This document shows, piece after piece, positions 61,730 through 62,454 of a stretch of DNA of 62,454 nucleotides (its first letter is position 1; every line of letters begins with the position of its first letter). Source of the DNA: an uncultured Bacteroidales bacterium. GTDB lineage: Bacteria > Bacteroidota > Bacteroidia > Bacteroidales > UBA932. Location: assembly GCA_947367315.1 (NCBI GenBank), contig CANBDX010000003.1, forward strand, positions 1 through 62,454. The letters are read 5' to 3'. Under the pieces are notes generated by a model. That model saw only the letters and a list, made by a program, of their open reading frames with translations. It ran no database searches and was not told the origin of the DNA. The position numbers were made by a program, and so were the translations under genes.

Positions 61730-61978
61730 ATGCCAAAGATGTCCCACATAGAAATCACACGCCTGCAAGGCGGTCTCGCGACCGCCAGCTTTGTCAGTGG
61801 CGTTCTGATTGCGACGATATGCTTATTCTTCATTGAACCGCTTGGCGAGATAACATACTCCGCAATCTCGATCGTCAGTGAGTTGCTGGTCTGTGGGGCC
61901 ATCCTCGGTGTGAAAGCGTCCTACGATGTTAAGTTCCATAAGTTCGAAGCAGAGCTTCTTAAGAAAGCAGACAAATAA
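61730..61978 (+). CDS. holin-like small membrane protein
   Basis: Protein of 82 residues with two hydrophobic segments, about 15-35 (TASFVSGVLIATICLFFIEPL) and about 42-62 (SAISIVSELLVCGAILGVKA), and a charged C-terminus (KFHKFEAELLKKADK). Size and topology fit a phage holin or a holin-like membrane protein. Between a phage-like fragment and a spanin-like lipoprotein, the holin reading is the most natural one, but it is not proved. Confidence 0.55.
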   Translation: MPKMSHIEITRLQGGLATASFVSGVLIATICLFFIEPLGEITYSAISIVSELLVCGAILGVKASYDVKFHKFEAELLKKADK

Positions 61979-61987
61979 ACCTAAACT

Positions 61988-62454
61988 ATGAAAAACTTTT
62001 CCCTCATTCTCCTCCCTGCAGTGTGTGTAGCCTGTGCAACTGCTCGCCAGGCTGCACCATCAGAGAAAATCGTAGTCGAGACAAGGATCGAGACCGTTTA
62101 CAAGACCGACACAGTCTTTCTGGAGGTCCCAAAGATTGTAGAGAAGATTGTCACAGCGGACACTGTCTCAGTTCTTGAAAACGACTATGCTAAAAGCGAA
62201 GCATCCGTCTCGGATGGGCTACTCGCCCACTCTCTTGAGACAAAACCCATGAAGCAGCCGGTTGAAGTTCAGACTCAGGTTGTCTATCGTGACAGTGTGA
62301 TAGTCAAGGACAACGTCATCGTACAGACCGTAGAGGTCGAGAAACCTCTTACCGGATGGCAGTCATTCAAAATGGCCATGGGCGGTTGGATGCTCGGCAT
62401 TATAATCTTCATGATAGTATGTGTGATACTATATATCGTTAAACCCTTTAATAA
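61988..62454 (+). CDS. spanin-like lipoprotein, partial at window end
   Basis: At least 155 residues, open at the window end. N-terminal lipoprotein-like signal (MKNFSLILLPAVCVACATA, Cys near 16), a long central part of charged and Thr/Val-rich repeats (IVVETRIETVYKTDTVFLEVPKIVEKIV, TVSVLENDYAKSEASVSDG), and a C-terminal membrane helix (about 132-150, WMLGIIIFMIVCVILYIV) at the window edge. The arrangement of lipoprotein plus inner-membrane helix in one chain resembles a unimolecular spanin of phages. Codon use is C-rich like the chromosome. Confidence 0.55.
   Translation, partial: MKNFSLILLPAVCVACATARQAAPSEKIVVETRIETVYKTDTVFLEVPKIVEKIVTADTVSVLENDYAKSEASVSDGLLAHSLETKPMKQPVEVQTQVVYRDSVIVKDNVIVQTVEVEKPLTGWQSFKMAMGGWMLGIIIFMIVCVILYIVKPFN

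Overview
The window looks like a chromosome segment of a Bacteroidota (Bacteroidales) bacterium from an anaerobic, probably gut, habitat. The evidence is Bacteroidota-type promoters (TAnnTTTG, sometimes with TTTG about 20 bases upstream), few Shine-Dalgarno sequences, families typical of the phylum (DUF4301, DUF5683, DUF2764, AraC regulators with membrane sensors, HhH/beta-barrel proteins) and a Na+-pumping decarboxylase of the succinate-propionate route. I cannot name the genus.

Layout. 0.1-8.2 kb, minus strand: one operon for glycine cleavage, running lipoate ligase, gcvT, gcvH, gcvPA, gcvPB, lipoamide dehydrogenase and a YfcC-type transporter. It carries three copies of a small palindromic repeat, two of them inside coding sequence. 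8.3-13.0 kb: a hypothetical gene, then DUF4301, pdxB, a DUF721/DciA-like gene and recF on the minus strand. 13.1-23.7 kb, plus strand: a TPR membrane protein, YebC, a four-gene Na+-translocating methylmalonyl-CoA decarboxylase, metH and metF, and a membrane protein. 23.8-25.2 kb, minus: cupin and AraC regulator. 25.4-32.7 kb: a seven-gene V/A-type ATPase operon (E, DUF2764, A, B, D, I, K). 32.8-41.0 kb: arginine deiminase, ndk, gpsA, a small hypothetical gene, a DPP-IV-like peptidase, an exported protein, serine dehydratase and a nuclease-like hypothetical gene. Then come tRNA-Phe, priA, a lipid-kinase homologue, parA-parB-DUF5683-lytic transglycosylase, an HhH/outer-membrane protein, hpt-adk, and a cassette of PHP phosphoesterase, phosphoethanolamine transferase and diacylglycerol kinase.

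From about 55.8 kb the sequence changes character. An 11-codon remnant of the start of obgE is followed by a terminator, a possible tRNA 3' end, and an integrative element with a tyrosine integrase, a three-gene MqsR/MqsA/SecB-like toxin-antitoxin-chaperone (TAC) cassette, an excisionase-like HTH gene, a RepA-like ATPase and a truncated zinc-ribbon primase-like gene. At about 61.31 kb this joins abruptly to the 3' end of a phage-like structural gene, followed by a holin-like protein and a spanin-like lipoprotein that runs off the window.

How the genes work together. Glycine cleavage, MetH/MetF and serine dehydratase form a one-carbon and amino-acid catabolic set. The methylmalonyl-CoA decarboxylase exports Na+, and the ATPase K subunit keeps the residues of a Na+ site, so the two may share one sodium circuit. 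The phosphoethanolamine transferase would release diacylglycerol, which the adjacent kinase could recycle. The least ordinary parts are the TAC cassette, the broken obgE at the element boundary, the coding palindromic repeats, and a roughly 145-base dispersed repeat present once in each orientation.
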